DNA of 64,000 bases from Cellulomonas dongxiuzhuiae (GTDB taxonomy: Bacteria; Actinomycetota; Actinomycetes; Actinomycetales; Cellulomonadaceae), in NCBI RefSeq assembly GCF_018623035.1, contig NZ_CP076023.1:1426001-1490000 (forward strand), written 5' to 3'. Each line of letters opens with the position of its first letter. The first letter of the stretch is position 1. The translations under genes were made by a program, and so were the position numbers. The notes below the pieces were generated by a model. The model searched no databases. It saw only the letters and a program-made list of their open reading frames with translations, and was not told where the DNA came from. Positions 9,470-17,788 of this stretch are shown here, one piece after another.

Positions 9470-10135
9470 TCAGCGCGGCGCGTTGGGCAGGGTGCGGTCG
9501 ACGCCGCGCAGCACGGCACCGAGCAGCGTCCCGAGCGCGACGACCACGCCCGCCCCGGCGAGTGCCCGCGCCGTCCCCAGGCGCTCGGCGTCGAGGAAGG
9601 GGTAGGGGTACCAGCCCAGGGCCGGCCCGCGCACGAAGGTCCAGACGAGCCAGACCGCGGGCAGCAGCAGGGCGTCGGCGCACGTGCGCCACGCGATGCG
9701 GGGACGTGGTCCGACGGCGGCCCACACCACGACCGTCGCGAGCGGGACGACCGTGTGGGTGAGCACGTCGGCGAGGCGCCCTGCGAGGTCCTGCGCGGTG
9801 TACGGCGCCAGCACGAGGTGCGCGGTCACGGCGGTGACGACGACGAACAGGAGGGTGTCGAGGCGCAGTGCGCGGAACACGGGCCCGTCGTGCCGGGGGC
9901 GGATCACCAGCAGCGTCGACACGCCCGCGACCAGCACGTTCGTCCAGATCGTGAAGTAGCCGACGAGCCGGACGAGCCGCTGGGCGCTCGCCGCGTCACC
10001 CGCGGCGAGCGCACGTGCGACCTCGATGCCGACGCCTGCCACCGCGCACGCGGCGACCACGCCGTGCAGGACCCGGGCGGTGGTGTCGCGGCGTGTCGTC
10101 GCCGTGTCGCCCACCGCGCCCGGGGCGCCCGTCAC
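9470..10135 (-). CDS. Pr6Pr-family multipass membrane protein
   Basis: The 221-aa protein has six or seven hydrophobic segments and the pattern of the Pr6Pr membrane family: YFTIWTNVLVAG near the second helix, THTVVPLATVVVWA in the middle and GWYPYPFLD before the last helix. No enzymatic role is known for this family. I chose GTG 10135 because it overlaps the stop of the NUDIX gene by 4 bp (GTGA); the longer frame would run into that gene. It is the second gene of a two-gene operon. Confidence 0.8.
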   Translation of the reverse strand: MTGAPGAVGDTATTRRDTTARVLHGVVAACAVAGVGIEVARALAAGDAASAQRLVRLVGYFTIWTNVLVAGVSTLLVIRPRHDGPVFRALRLDTLLFVVVTAVTAHLVLAPYTAQDLAGRLADVLTHTVVPLATVVVWAAVGPRPRIAWRTCADALLLPAVWLVWTFVRGPALGWYPYPFLDAERLGTARALAGAGVVVALGTLLGAVLRGVDRTLPNAPR

Positions 10136-10686
10136 GGCAGGCGGCCGGCCCACGCCATCGCCTGGCGCAGCAGGAGACCCTGCCCGCCGTTCATCTCGAC
10201 CTGCACGGCCTCGGTGCACGCCTCCTCGGGCGTGAGCCAGGCCAGGTCGAGCGCGTCCTGCTGAGGGCGGCAGTCGCCGGTCACGGGCACGACGTACGCG
10301 AGCGAGACCGCGTGCTGCCGTGGATCGTGGTACGGCGTGACGCCGGGCGTCGGGAAGTACTCGGCCACCGTGAAGGGCTGCGGCGACGCCGGCACCTGCG
10401 GCAGCGCGACCGGGCCCAGGTCCTTCTCGATGTGGCGCAGCAGCGCGTCGCGGACGCGCTCGTGGTACATCACGCGGCCCGAGACGAGTGCGCGGGACAT
10501 GACCCCCTCGCGCGTCACGCGCAGCAGCAGGCCGACGGCGACGACGTCCCCGGACTCGTCGACGCGCACCGGCACCGCGTCGACGTACAGGATCGGCAGC
10601 TGGGCGCGGGCGGTCGTGATCTGCTCGGCGGACAGCCAGCCGGCAGGTCGCTCGGGGCGAGGGGGGAACTCGGCGGACGCGGTCAC
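10132..10686 (-). CDS. NUDIX-family protein (DUF4916 type)
   Basis: This 184-aa protein resembles the actinobacterial DUF4916/NUDIX family: it starts with a short GWLSAEQITTARAQLPILYVDAVPV segment and has a degenerate NUDIX core without the full GX5EX7REUXEEXGU box, so hydrolase activity is uncertain. Landmarks are RVMYHERVRDALLRHIEKDLGP and PYHDPRQHAVSLAYVVPV. The GTG at 10686 follows TAGAAC by 6 nt, a weaker version of the leaderless pattern seen elsewhere here. It is translationally coupled to the downstream membrane protein gene. Confidence 0.75.
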   Translation of the reverse strand: MTASAEFPPRPERPAGWLSAEQITTARAQLPILYVDAVPVRVDESGDVVAVGLLLRVTREGVMSRALVSGRVMYHERVRDALLRHIEKDLGPVALPQVPASPQPFTVAEYFPTPGVTPYHDPRQHAVSLAYVVPVTGDCRPQQDALDLAWLTPEEACTEAVQVEMNGGQGLLLRQAMAWAGRLP

Positions 10687-10809
10687 CGTGCAGTTCTACC
10701 TCGTCGGGGCCCGCGGGGCCGCATCGCCTCGCGGCGGGGACGCGCGCGGGAATAGCCCGGAGCGGGCGGGCGCTGTACGCGGGGAACCCTGCAGGATGGA
10801 GAGAGACAC

Positions 10810-11178
10810 ATGGCCACCACCACGCTGACCGCCGAGACGATCGCCGACACGATCAAGGACAACGACATCGTCCTGGTCGACTTCTGGGCGTCGTGGTGCG
10901 GACCGTGCCGCATGTTCGGCCCTGTCTTCGAGGCGTCGAGCGAGCAGCACCCCGACATCCTTCACGCGAAGGTCGACACCGAGGCCGAGCAGCAGCTGGC
11001 CGCGGAGCTGCAGATCAGCTCGATCCCGACGCTCATGGCGTTCCGGGACGGCGTCCTCGTGTTCAACCAGGCCGGTGCGCTGCCGGCACCGTCGCTCGAG
11101 CAGGTCGTCACGGCCGTCAAGGAGCTCGACATGGACGACGTGCGCGCCAAGATCGCGGAGCGCCACGCGGAGGTCTGA
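10810..11178 (+). CDS. trxA: Thioredoxin-family protein
   Basis: The 122-aa protein is a cytoplasmic thioredoxin: VLVDFWASWCGPCRMFGPVFE gives the W-C-G-P-C active site at about residues 29-33, and the cis-proline loop SSIPTLMAFRDG follows at about residue 74. A GGAGAGAGACAC ribosome-binding region precedes the ATG. The tail after residue 105 (DMDDVRAKIAERHAEV) is a little longer than in E. coli TrxA. It stands alone with its own terminator, and no thioredoxin reductase gene is adjacent. Confidence 0.93.
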   Translation: MATTTLTAETIADTIKDNDIVLVDFWASWCGPCRMFGPVFEASSEQHPDILHAKVDTEAEQQLAAELQISSIPTLMAFRDGVLVFNQAGALPAPSLEQVVTAVKELDMDDVRAKIAERHAEV

Positions 11179-11195
11179 CACCCCCGGCACCGGTG

Positions 11196-11225
11196 CGGCG
11201 GAGGGCCCCACGGGGTCCTCCGCCG
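11196..11225 (+). terminator. trxA terminator hairpin
   Basis: CGGCGGAGG (11196-11204) pairs perfectly with 11217-11225, and a further GCCCC/GGGGT segment pairs inside it. The hairpin starts 17 nt after the trxA stop codon. Confidence 0.85.
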
Positions 11226-11230
11226 TTCGA

Positions 11231-11259
11231 GTTGACGCGTGTCAACGCGATGTTAACGT
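11231..11259 (+). promoter_or_regulatory. Promoter and palindromic operator-like site upstream of GH81
   Basis: GTTGACGCGTGTCAAC (11231-11246) is a 16-bp inverted repeat with 6-bp arms. It contains a TTGACG -35-like hexamer (11232-11237), followed after 16 nt by TAACGT (11254-11259) as a possible -10. A repressor bound to the palindrome would block the promoter. This is the arrangement used by LacI-type regulators of polysaccharide genes, but the regulator is not in this window. Confidence 0.45.
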
Positions 11260-11407
11260 GGTGTCCAGAACGCACCCACCGCAGCGCGACCAACGGGGGC
11301 CGCGCGGGGCGCGTCACGGCGCACGGCAATGGAGCACGTGCACCGTTGAGACAGGGTGACACCCGGCGTGCGCGTCGCGCCTGGTGGTCGCCTGGGGGCT
11401 ACGAGCC

Positions 11408-14400
11408 ATGTCAACACGATTCCGGACCCCACAGGGGTCCCTGATTCAGCATGCCCTGAACACGGTGCCGGGACCGTGGTCGCGCCGTCGGGTGGCGGCC
11501 GGCGCCGCCCTCGCCGTGGCCGTCGCCGGGGCCCTGGTGGTCGTGCCCGGAGACCGTTCGACGGCCGCCGACGGCGTCGTCGACGTGGGCGCCGGCAGCT
11601 ACGCGGCTACGCCCGTCGGCCCGACGCCCGAGGGCTGCGACTCCGTCGAGGCCGACCCCCGCGCGGCCCTCACGGACGACGCACCGCAGGGGCCGCTGCC
11701 GACGAACGACTGGTGGTCCTCGCTGCTCTACAAGCGGCTCGACTGCCGGATGAGCGAGCCGCTGCACGCGCACCCGGCGTCGTACCAGCCGACGCCCGGC
11801 GGCCTCGGCCTGTCGACACCGCGCGAGGCGACGCTGTCCGGCACGCCGGGCGGGATCGGTGAGTTCCACTTCACGTTCGTGCAGGACGTCGTCGTCGGCG
11901 TCGCCGGGCTCGACGCGCCGACCGTGCAGGTCGCGGGCTGGACCGACTGGACGGTGACGCCGTCGTGGTCCGACGGGACGCGCAGCATGCGCGCGACCAT
12001 CGGGCACGGCCTGCCCACCTCCTGGTACCACCTCGAGGGCGGGGACGCGCTGCTGACCTCCCAGCACGACGTCCGCGTCTGGGAACGCGGCGGCGCGACG
12101 CTCGGGTTCACCGCGAACGGTCACGACTACGCCGCGTTCGCGCCGTCGGGCTCCTCGTGGCAGGTCTCGGGGTCCACGCTGCGGTCCTCGCTCGCCGGGC
12201 AGGGCTACCTCGCCGTCACGGCACTCGCGACGGACGCGGACGCGACCGACGCCGAGCGGGCCGCTGCGCTGGACGCCGTCGCCGGGTCCGCGTTCGCCGA
12301 GGTCACGAGCACTGTCGCGACCTACGACTACGACGCGGAGGACGCCGTCGTCCGCACGACCTACGAGATCGGGACCACGCCGCTGGAGGGCTACGCCGAC
12401 GGCGCGGTCGTCGCGCTGTACCCGCACCAGCAGCGGTACCTGACCGACGTCGACGGTGCCGAGCTCGACGCGACCTACCCCAGCCCGCGCGGCACGATGG
12501 CCGCCTACGCCGGGACGACGTCGTTCACGACCGCGACCCCGTTCACCGGGATCCTGCCGGAGATCCCCGCCGTCGCCACGTCGACCGGCGCCGGCCGTGC
12601 GACGCTCGACCGGCTCCTCGCCGAGGCCGCCGCCGACCCGTTGCCGATCCTGCGGGCCGACACCTACTGGACCGGCAAGGCGCTGGGGCGTGCCACCCGG
12701 ATCATCGAGATCGCCGACCAGCTGGGCGAGACCGAGGTGCGCGACAGGACCCTCGGGCTGGTCCGGGACACCCTCACCGACTGGTTCACCGCGACCCCGG
12801 GCAAGAGCGAGCAGGTCTTCGCCTACGACGGGCGCTGGGGCACCCTCATCGGCTACCCGGCCTCGTACGGCTCCGACACCGAGCTCAACGACCACCACTT
12901 CCACTACGGCTACTTCGTCGCGGCCGCGGCGACGCTCGCTCGGTTCGACCCGCAGTGGGCCTCCGACGAGCAGTACGGCGGGATGGTGGACCTGCTGATC
13001 CGCGACGCCAACGGCTACGACCGGGACGAGACCCGGTTCCCGTACCTGCGTGACTTCGACATCTACGCCGGCCACGACTGGGCGTCGGGTCACGGCGCGT
13101 TCGCCGCCGGCAACAACCAGGAGTCCAGCTCCGAGGGGCAGAACTTCGCCGGCGCGCTCGTGCAGTGGGGCGAGGCGACCGGGGACACGGCCGTGCGGGA
13201 CGCCGGTGCGTACCTCTACGCGACGCAGGCCGCCGCGATCCAGGAGTACTGGTTCGACCAGGCCGGGGCGATCCCGGAGGGCTTCGGGCACACGACCCTC
13301 GGCATGGTCTGGGGCGACGGGGGCACGTACTCGACGTGGTTCTCCGCCGACCCGGAGATGATCCAGGGCATCAACACGCTGCCCATCACGGGGTCCCACC
13401 TGTACCTGGGCCAGCGTCCCGACGACGTGGTGGCCAACTACGCCGAGCTCGTCGACGTGAACGGCGGGAAGCCGTCGGTGTGGCAGGACATCCTGTGGAG
13501 CTACCTCGCCCTCGGTGACGGCGACGAGGCGCTCCGCCTGCTGGAGGCCGACCCGGGCTACGCGGTGGAGGAGGGCGAGTCGCGGGTGCACACGTACCAC
13601 TGGGTCGCCAACCTCGCGGCCCTGGGGACGTTGGACACGACGGTGCACGGGTCGAGCCCGCTCTCGGCCGTGTTCGTCGAGGACGGCCGGCGCACGTACG
13701 TGGCAGCGAACGTGACGTCGCAGGCGCTCACGGTGCGGTTCAGCGACGGGACGCGTCTCGAGGTGCCCGCCGGCCGCACGGTGACCACCGGCGCGTACAC
13801 CTGGTCCGGTGGCGGGGCGGTCGGCGGTCCGGCATCGCCGACGACGAGCCCGAAGCCGACGGCGAGCCCGAAGCCGACGGCGAGCCCGAAGCCGACGACG
13901 AGCCCGAAGCCGACGACGAGCCCGAAGCCGACGGCGAGCCCGAAGCCGACGACGAGCCCGAAGCCGACGACGAGCCCGAACCCGACGGCGAGCCCCAAGC
14001 CGACGACGAGCCCGAAGCCCGACCCGTCGCGGGGTCTCCTGCTCGCGTTCGGCGGGAACGGCACGCTCGTGCCGGCGCCGGGTCAGCCCGGGACGATCCA
14101 GCTGGCGCCGGCCCGCGGGGTCGACACCGCGACGGAGCCGAGTGGCGCGGTCGTGCTGCAGGCCAGGGGACTGACGGCGACCGCGACCGGTGGGTCGACG
14201 GCCTTCGACGTCGGGCTCGACGCCGGGAGCCACGTCGGCAACGGCACGCGGGTGTCGGTGCAGTACGACCTCACGGGCGACGGCACGTGGGACCGGGTCG
14301 AGGTGTACCGGTACTTCGCGACCGACCCGGTCCCGGGTACCGAGCGGTACACGCAGACCGTCGGTCTGGACCGTGCCACCGGCACGCTGGGTGACCTGCG

Positions 14401-14497
14401 CGGCGGCACCGTGCGTGTCGCTCTGTGGAACGCGATCGGCAGCGCGCCGACGGTCGTGACCGCACGCGACTCGGTGCTGGAGCTGCCGTTCCGCTGA
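11408..14497 (+). CDS. Secreted GH81 endo-beta-1,3-glucanase with linker and C-terminal glucan-binding-type module
   Basis: This 1029-aa exoenzyme should cleave beta-1,3-glucans such as laminarin, curdlan or fungal wall glucan. An N-terminal signal peptide (SRRRVAAGAALAVAVAG, cleavage likely before residue 55) is followed by the GH81 catalytic domain, roughly residues 75-800. Landmarks are PLPTNDWWSSL, NDHHFHYGYFVAAAATLA (about 494) and AGHDWASGHGAFAAGNNQE with the acidic ESSSE cluster (about 556-575) that carries the catalytic glutamate in the family. A ten-unit SPKPT linker (811-871) leads to a C-terminal module of about 150 aa (VQYDLTGDGTWDRVEVYRYF) that resembles CBM56-type beta-1,3-glucan binding modules. 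The ATG at 11408 is favoured over an in-frame GTG 24 nt upstream because it gives a normal signal-peptide n-region. The two arginines may mean Tat export. Confidence 0.92.
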   Translation: MSTRFRTPQGSLIQHALNTVPGPWSRRRVAAGAALAVAVAGALVVVPGDRSTAADGVVDVGAGSYAATPVGPTPEGCDSVEADPRAALTDDAPQGPLPTNDWWSSLLYKRLDCRMSEPLHAHPASYQPTPGGLGLSTPREATLSGTPGGIGEFHFTFVQDVVVGVAGLDAPTVQVAGWTDWTVTPSWSDGTRSMRATIGHGLPTSWYHLEGGDALLTSQHDVRVWERGGATLGFTANGHDYAAFAPSGSSWQVSGSTLRSSLAGQGYLAVTALATDADATDAERAAALDAVAGSAFAEVTSTVATYDYDAEDAVVRTTYEIGTTPLEGYADGAVVALYPHQQRYLTDVDGAELDATYPSPRGTMAAYAGTTSFTTATPFTGILPEIPAVATSTGAGRATLDRLLAEAAADPLPILRADTYWTGKALGRATRIIEIADQLGETEVRDRTLGLVRDTLTDWFTATPGKSEQVFAYDGRWGTLIGYPASYGSDTELNDHHFHYGYFVAAAATLARFDPQWASDEQYGGMVDLLIRDANGYDRDETRFPYLRDFDIYAGHDWASGHGAFAAGNNQESSSEGQNFAGALVQWGEATGDTAVRDAGAYLYATQAAAIQEYWFDQAGAIPEGFGHTTLGMVWGDGGTYSTWFSADPEMIQGINTLPITGSHLYLGQRPDDVVANYAELVDVNGGKPSVWQDILWSYLALGDGDEALRLLEADPGYAVEEGESRVHTYHWVANLAALGTLDTTVHGSSPLSAVFVEDGRRTYVAANVTSQALTVRFSDGTRLEVPAGRTVTTGAYTWSGGGAVGGPASPTTSPKPTASPKPTASPKPTTSPKPTTSPKPTASPKPTTSPKPTTSPNPTASPKPTTSPKPDPSRGLLLAFGGNGTLVPAPGQPGTIQLAPARGVDTATEPSGAVVLQARGLTATATGGSTAFDVGLDAGSHVGNGTRVSVQYDLTGDGTWDRVEVYRYFATDPVPGTERYTQTVGLDRATGTLGDLRGGTVRVALWNAIGSAPTVVTARDSVLELPFR
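13841..14020 (+). repeat. Ten 18-bp tandem repeats encoding the SPKPT linker
   Basis: The unit ACGRCGAGCCCGAAGCCG is repeated ten times without gaps and encodes T-A/T-S-P-K-P. Copies 8 to 10 each differ by one base. Such arrays change length by replication slippage while keeping frame. Confidence 0.95.
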
Positions 14498-14506
14498 GCC
14501 GTGCAG

Positions 14507-14546
14507 GACGGCGGGGTCGGGGCGCACGCGCCCCGACCCCGCCGTC
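14507..14546 (+). terminator. GH81 terminator hairpin
   Basis: A perfect 19-bp stem (14507-14525 with 14528-14546) lies 9 nt after the GH81 stop. It also separates GH81 from the oppositely oriented tRNA-Leu. Confidence 0.9.
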
Positions 14547-14550
14547 GTCG

Positions 14551-14633
14551 TGCGGGAGGCGGGAGTCGAACCCGCACGCCCTTGCGGGCACCAGGACCTA
14601 AACCTGGCGTGGCTGCCGTTTCACCACTCCCGC
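14551..14633 (-). tRNA. tRNA-Leu (anticodon TAG)
   Basis: The minus strand folds as a class II tRNA: acceptor GCGGGAG/CTCCCGC, anticodon stem CCAGG/CCTGG with loop TTTAGGT (anticodon TAG, reading CUA), a long variable arm TGCCCGCAAGGGCGT and T arm GCGGG/CCCGC. The discriminator is A and the CCA end is not encoded. Confidence 0.95.
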
Positions 14634-14678
14634 GTGCGCCCCGAGTCTGGCACGCGTGCCAGTCGCCTGGGGCGGTCG

Positions 14679-15146
14679 TCAGTCGATGCCGAGGTCGCGC
14701 CGCAGCTTGGCCACGTGGCCGGTGGCGCGCACGTTGTACTGCGCGAGCGCGACCGTGCCGTCGGGGTCGACGACCACCGTGGAGCGGATCACGCCGGTGG
14801 ACGTGCGACCGTAGCTCGTCTTCTCGCCCCACGCGCCCCAGGCCTCGATGACGTCGTGGTCGGGGTCCGACAGGAGGGGGAAGGTGAGCGCCTGGTCCTG
14901 CGCGAACGTCGCGAGCTTGTCGACGGGGTCCGGCGAGACGCCGAGCACGGTGTAGCCGGCGGCGGTCAGCGAGGCCAGCGAGTCACGGAAGTCGCACGCC
15001 TGCGTGGTGCACCCGGGGGTGGCGGCGGCGGGGTAGAAGTAGACGACGACCGAGCGGCCGCGGAGGTCCCGGAGGGACACCTGGTCACCGGTGGCGGTCG
15101 GGAGCGTGAGGTCGGGAGCGGGCTCTCCGACGGCGAGGCGGGGCAC
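14679..15146 (-). CDS. bcp: Thiol peroxidase / peroxiredoxin (Bcp/PrxQ type)
   Basis: This 155-aa cytoplasmic peroxiredoxin reduces hydroperoxides. The active site ATPGCTTQACDFRD holds the peroxidatic cysteine (about residue 45) and a second cysteine five residues later, the usual PrxQ pair for an intramolecular disulfide. VVVYFYPAAATPG, VLGVSPDPVDKLATFA and RSTVVVDPDG complete the fold. The GTG at 15146 has GGAG 8 nt upstream. It is divergent from the GroES-like gene. The thioredoxin at 10.8 kb is a plausible electron donor. Confidence 0.93.
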   Translation of the reverse strand: MPRLAVGEPAPDLTLPTATGDQVSLRDLRGRSVVVYFYPAAATPGCTTQACDFRDSLASLTAAGYTVLGVSPDPVDKLATFAQDQALTFPLLSDPDHDVIEAWGAWGEKTSYGRTSTGVIRSTVVVDPDGTVALAQYNVRATGHVAKLRRDLGID

Positions 15147-15206
15147 GGTGCACTCCTGCGGGGTCGGGGGTGGGGGCGACGAGCGTCAGCCTAGATCGCC
15201 GCGGGG

Positions 15207-15212
15207 TAGCGT
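15207..15212 (+). promoter_or_regulatory. Candidate -10 of the GroES-like gene (leaderless)
   Basis: TAGCGT is followed by exactly 7 nt and the GTG at 15220. Confidence 0.5.
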
Positions 15213-15219
15213 CGAGGAC

Positions 15220-15567
15220 GTGAGTGCACCGAGCGAGACCCCCGGGACCGGACGCGACCTGCCCCTGCGGATGCTCAACGACCGCCTGCTGGTCGAGCTG
15301 GACGCCGACGCGCCCGAGCGCCGCACGGGTGGGGGCATCCTCATCCCGGCGACGGCCGCGATGGGCAAGCGGCTGGCGTGGGCCGGCGTCGTCGCCGCGG
15401 GTGAGCACGTCCGGCAGGTCCAGGTGGGGGACCGGGTCCTGTTCGACCCCGAGGACCGCGCCGAGGTGGAGCTGTCCGGGCGGACGTACCTGCTCCTGCG
15501 GGAGAAGGACGTGCACGGCGTCGCCGACCCCCGCGCCGGGATCGAGGGCACCGGCCTGTACCTGTGA
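15220..15567 (+). CDS. GroES (Cpn10)-like protein
   Basis: The 115-aa protein matches the chaperonin-10 fold: PLRMLNDRLLVELDADAPERRTGGGILIP includes the mobile loop region, and VVAAGEHVRQVQVGDRVLFD and REKDVHGV finish the beta barrel. It has a short polar N-terminal extension and ends IEGTGLYL. No groEL is adjacent, so this is probably a stand-alone paralogue and not the main groES of a groESL operon. The GTG at 15220 is supported by the TAGCGT hexamer 7 nt upstream. Confidence 0.85.
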   Translation: MSAPSETPGTGRDLPLRMLNDRLLVELDADAPERRTGGGILIPATAAMGKRLAWAGVVAAGEHVRQVQVGDRVLFDPEDRAEVELSGRTYLLLREKDVHGVADPRAGIEGTGLYL

Positions 15568-15685
15568 GGGGTGCCGCGCCCGCCGAGCGGGACGGTCGGG
15601 GCTCGCTCGTTCCCAGCCGGGCGGCGTATCTTCCGGGGGACAGGTCGGGACGAGGGCCTGACCACCGCGTGAGACGGAGTCGACG

Positions 15686-15946
15686 ATGCACGAGCGCCAT
15701 CTGCCGATCGACGCCGGCAGGACCCCGGAGCCCGCGTCGATCGGTCCGGACGAGTCGGTCGTCGTCCTGGGCGTCGACACCGCGCAGCACGCGCAGGAGC
15801 TGCTGGCCGAGCACGTCCCCCTGACGCTGCTGGTCGACCTGCTGCGTCCGACGGGCGAGACCTCGGCCGAGCTCCTGGCCGACGAGGGGCTCCCGGACGA
15901 GCCCTGGTGGTCGCCGTCGACGGACGGCGACGCTGCCGGCGCGTGA
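15686..15946 (+). CDS. Hypothetical small acidic protein (86 aa)
   Basis: I do not recognise a family. The 86-aa product is acidic, has no signal or membrane segment and contains a central stretch SVVVLGVDTAQHAQELLAEH followed by LTLLVDLLRPTGETSAELL. The ATG at 15686 has GGAG 6 nt upstream, a good ribosome-binding site. It sits between the GroES-like gene and tRNA-Lys on the same strand. Confidence 0.6.
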   Translation: MHERHLPIDAGRTPEPASIGPDESVVVLGVDTAQHAQELLAEHVPLTLLVDLLRPTGETSAELLADEGLPDEPWWSPSTDGDAAGA

Positions 15947-16006
15947 GCGTCGTCACAGAGCGACCGCTGGGTGCCGATCGGGTTCGCCCGCACCCCGTCG
16001 TCCTGC

Positions 16007-16012
16007 TAATCT
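16007..16012 (+). promoter_or_regulatory. Candidate -10 for tRNA-Lys
   Basis: TAATCT lies 11 nt before the mature tRNA-Lys 5' end, a normal spacing for a tRNA promoter. No clear -35 is visible. Confidence 0.4.
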
Positions 16013-16023
16013 CTTCGAGCCGC

Positions 16024-16096
<73 letters not shown>

Positions 16097-16103
16097 CCAC
16101 CCA

Positions 16104-16137
16104 CGAAGCCCCGTCAGGTCCTCCTGACGGGGCTTCG
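16104..16137 (+). terminator. tRNA-Lys terminator
   Basis: A perfect 15-bp stem (16104-16118 with 16123-16137) and a TCCT loop begin 5 nt after the encoded CCA. Confidence 0.92.
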
Positions 16138-16257
16138 TCGTTCCCTGAGCAGGAAGGTCCGTCGACGCTCGTCGCCCCGGGCTCCACCGCCCGCTCGACG
16201 CGCGCGACCTGCCGTCCCACGCCACGATGAACCGCATCCCGGGTGGACGGAGGAGCC

Positions 16258-17766
16258 GTGGCCGAGGTGACGGACGAGTACGACGTGGTGGTCCTGGGTG
16301 CCGGGGCCGTGGGCGAGAACGTGGCCGACAGGGCGTCGCGCACCGGCCTGAGCGTCGCCGTGGTGGAGCCCGCACTGGTCGGGGGCGAGTGCTCCTACTG
16401 GGCCTGCATGCCGTCGAAGGCGCTGCTGCGGCCGGGCGACGTGCTGGCCGCCGCGCGGGCCGTGCCGGGGGCGGCAGCCGCGGTCACGGGCCGCATCGAC
16501 CCCGCAGCCGTGCTCGTGCGGCGTGACGAGGTGGCCGCGCACTGGGACGACACGGGTCAGGTCGCCTGGCTCGAGGGTGCAGGCCTGACGCTGCTGCGTG
16601 GCCGCGCGCGCTTCACCGCTCCGCGCGCCCTGGTCGTCGAGGGCGTCGACGGCACGGTCCGCACCGTCACGGCCCGTCGCGCCGTGGTCGTCGCGACCGG
16701 CTCCGTCCCCGTGGTCCCCGGGACGTTCGCGGACGTGCGGCCGTGGACGAGCCGCGAGGCGACCTCCACGCACCGGGTGCCGCCCCGGCTGGCGGTCGTC
16801 GGCGGTGGCGTGGTCGCCACCGAGCTCGCGACCGCCTTCGCGGACCTCGGTAGCGAGGTGACCGTGCTGGTGCGCGGCGGGCGCCTGCTGGCTGCGGCCG
16901 AGCCGTTCGCGGGAGAGGCCGTCGCGCGTGCCCTGACCGACCGCGGTGTGCGGGTCCTGCTCGGTACGTCCGTGACGTCGGCCGTCCGCGACGGGGACGA
17001 GGTGCGACTCGTCGTCGAGCGGCGCTCGACGGCGGGGCGCCACGGCGACGAGACGGAGCGTCTGACGGTCGACGAGGTGCTCGTCGCGACGGGACGCCGG
17101 CCGGCCACCGACGACCTCGGTCTCGAGACCCTGGGGCTGCGTCCCGGGGACGCGCTCGAGGTGGACGACCGGCTCCAGGTCACGGGTGTCGACGGCGGGT
17201 GGCTGTTCGCCGCCGGGGACGTCACCGGCCGCACCGCCACGACGCACCAGGGCAAGTACGACGCCCGCGTCGTGGGTGACGTGATCGCCGCCCGGTTCGA
17301 CCCGCGTCCTGCCGCCGAGGGGCAGCCCGGTCGTGGCGGCCGCGGCCTGTCCCGGCAGGCGGAGGCGCAGGCCGCGCCGTGGTCCCGCTACCGCGCGACG
17401 GCGGACGTCGCGGCCGTGCCGCAGGTGGTGTTCACGCGCCCCCAGGTGGCCTGGGTGGGCCGGACGCACGACCAGGCGCAGCGCGACGGCCTGGAGGTCG
17501 AGGTGCTCGCGTACGAGCTCGGTGGCCTCGGTGGCGCGAGCGTGACCGCCGAGGGCTACGAGGGCCGGGTGCAGCTCGTCGTGGACGTGGCGCGCGACGT
17601 CGTCCTGGGTGCCACGTTCGTCGGCCCGGACGTGGCGGACATGCTGCACGCCGCGACCGTCGCGGTCGTGGGGGAGGTCCCGCTCTCGCGCCTGTGGCAC
17701 GCCGTGCCGTCGTACCCGACGCTGAGCGAGGTGTGGTTGCGCCTGCTGGAGGCGGCGGGCCGCTGA
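16258..17766 (+). CDS. FAD-dependent pyridine nucleotide-disulfide oxidoreductase
   Basis: The 502-aa protein is a class I flavin disulfide reductase of the lipoamide dehydrogenase/mercuric reductase superfamily. It has an N-terminal FAD site (VVVLGAGAVGENVADRA), the redox pair in GGECSYWACMPSKALL (C-x4-C, about residue 45), a second nucleotide site (LAVVGGGVVATELATAFADLG), LFAAGDVTGRTATTHQGKYDA and a C-terminal dimerisation domain. Its physiological substrate is unclear, since it lacks a HMA domain and sits away from 2-oxoacid dehydrogenase genes. Of three in-frame GTGs, 16258 is preferred because GGAGG lies just 5' of it. Confidence 0.9.
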   Translation: MAEVTDEYDVVVLGAGAVGENVADRASRTGLSVAVVEPALVGGECSYWACMPSKALLRPGDVLAAARAVPGAAAAVTGRIDPAAVLVRRDEVAAHWDDTGQVAWLEGAGLTLLRGRARFTAPRALVVEGVDGTVRTVTARRAVVVATGSVPVVPGTFADVRPWTSREATSTHRVPPRLAVVGGGVVATELATAFADLGSEVTVLVRGGRLLAAAEPFAGEAVARALTDRGVRVLLGTSVTSAVRDGDEVRLVVERRSTAGRHGDETERLTVDEVLVATGRRPATDDLGLETLGLRPGDALEVDDRLQVTGVDGGWLFAAGDVTGRTATTHQGKYDARVVGDVIAARFDPRPAAEGQPGRGGRGLSRQAEAQAAPWSRYRATADVAAVPQVVFTRPQVAWVGRTHDQAQRDGLEVEVLAYELGGLGGASVTAEGYEGRVQLVVDVARDVVLGATFVGPDVADMLHAATVAVVGEVPLSRLWHAVPSYPTLSEVWLRLLEAAGR

Positions 17767-17788
17767 GCCCACCGCCTCCGCGTCCCGG

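Noticed and set aside
11411..14527. A 1,038-codon minus-strand frame opposite the GH81 gene
   Set aside because: It includes the reverse complement of the linker repeat (RARRRL...) and has no motifs; the GH81 frame explains the region.
16604..16950. Possible frameshift or second gene inside the disulfide reductase
   Set aside because: The main frame is continuous through both nucleotide-binding sites, and the other frames are shadows.
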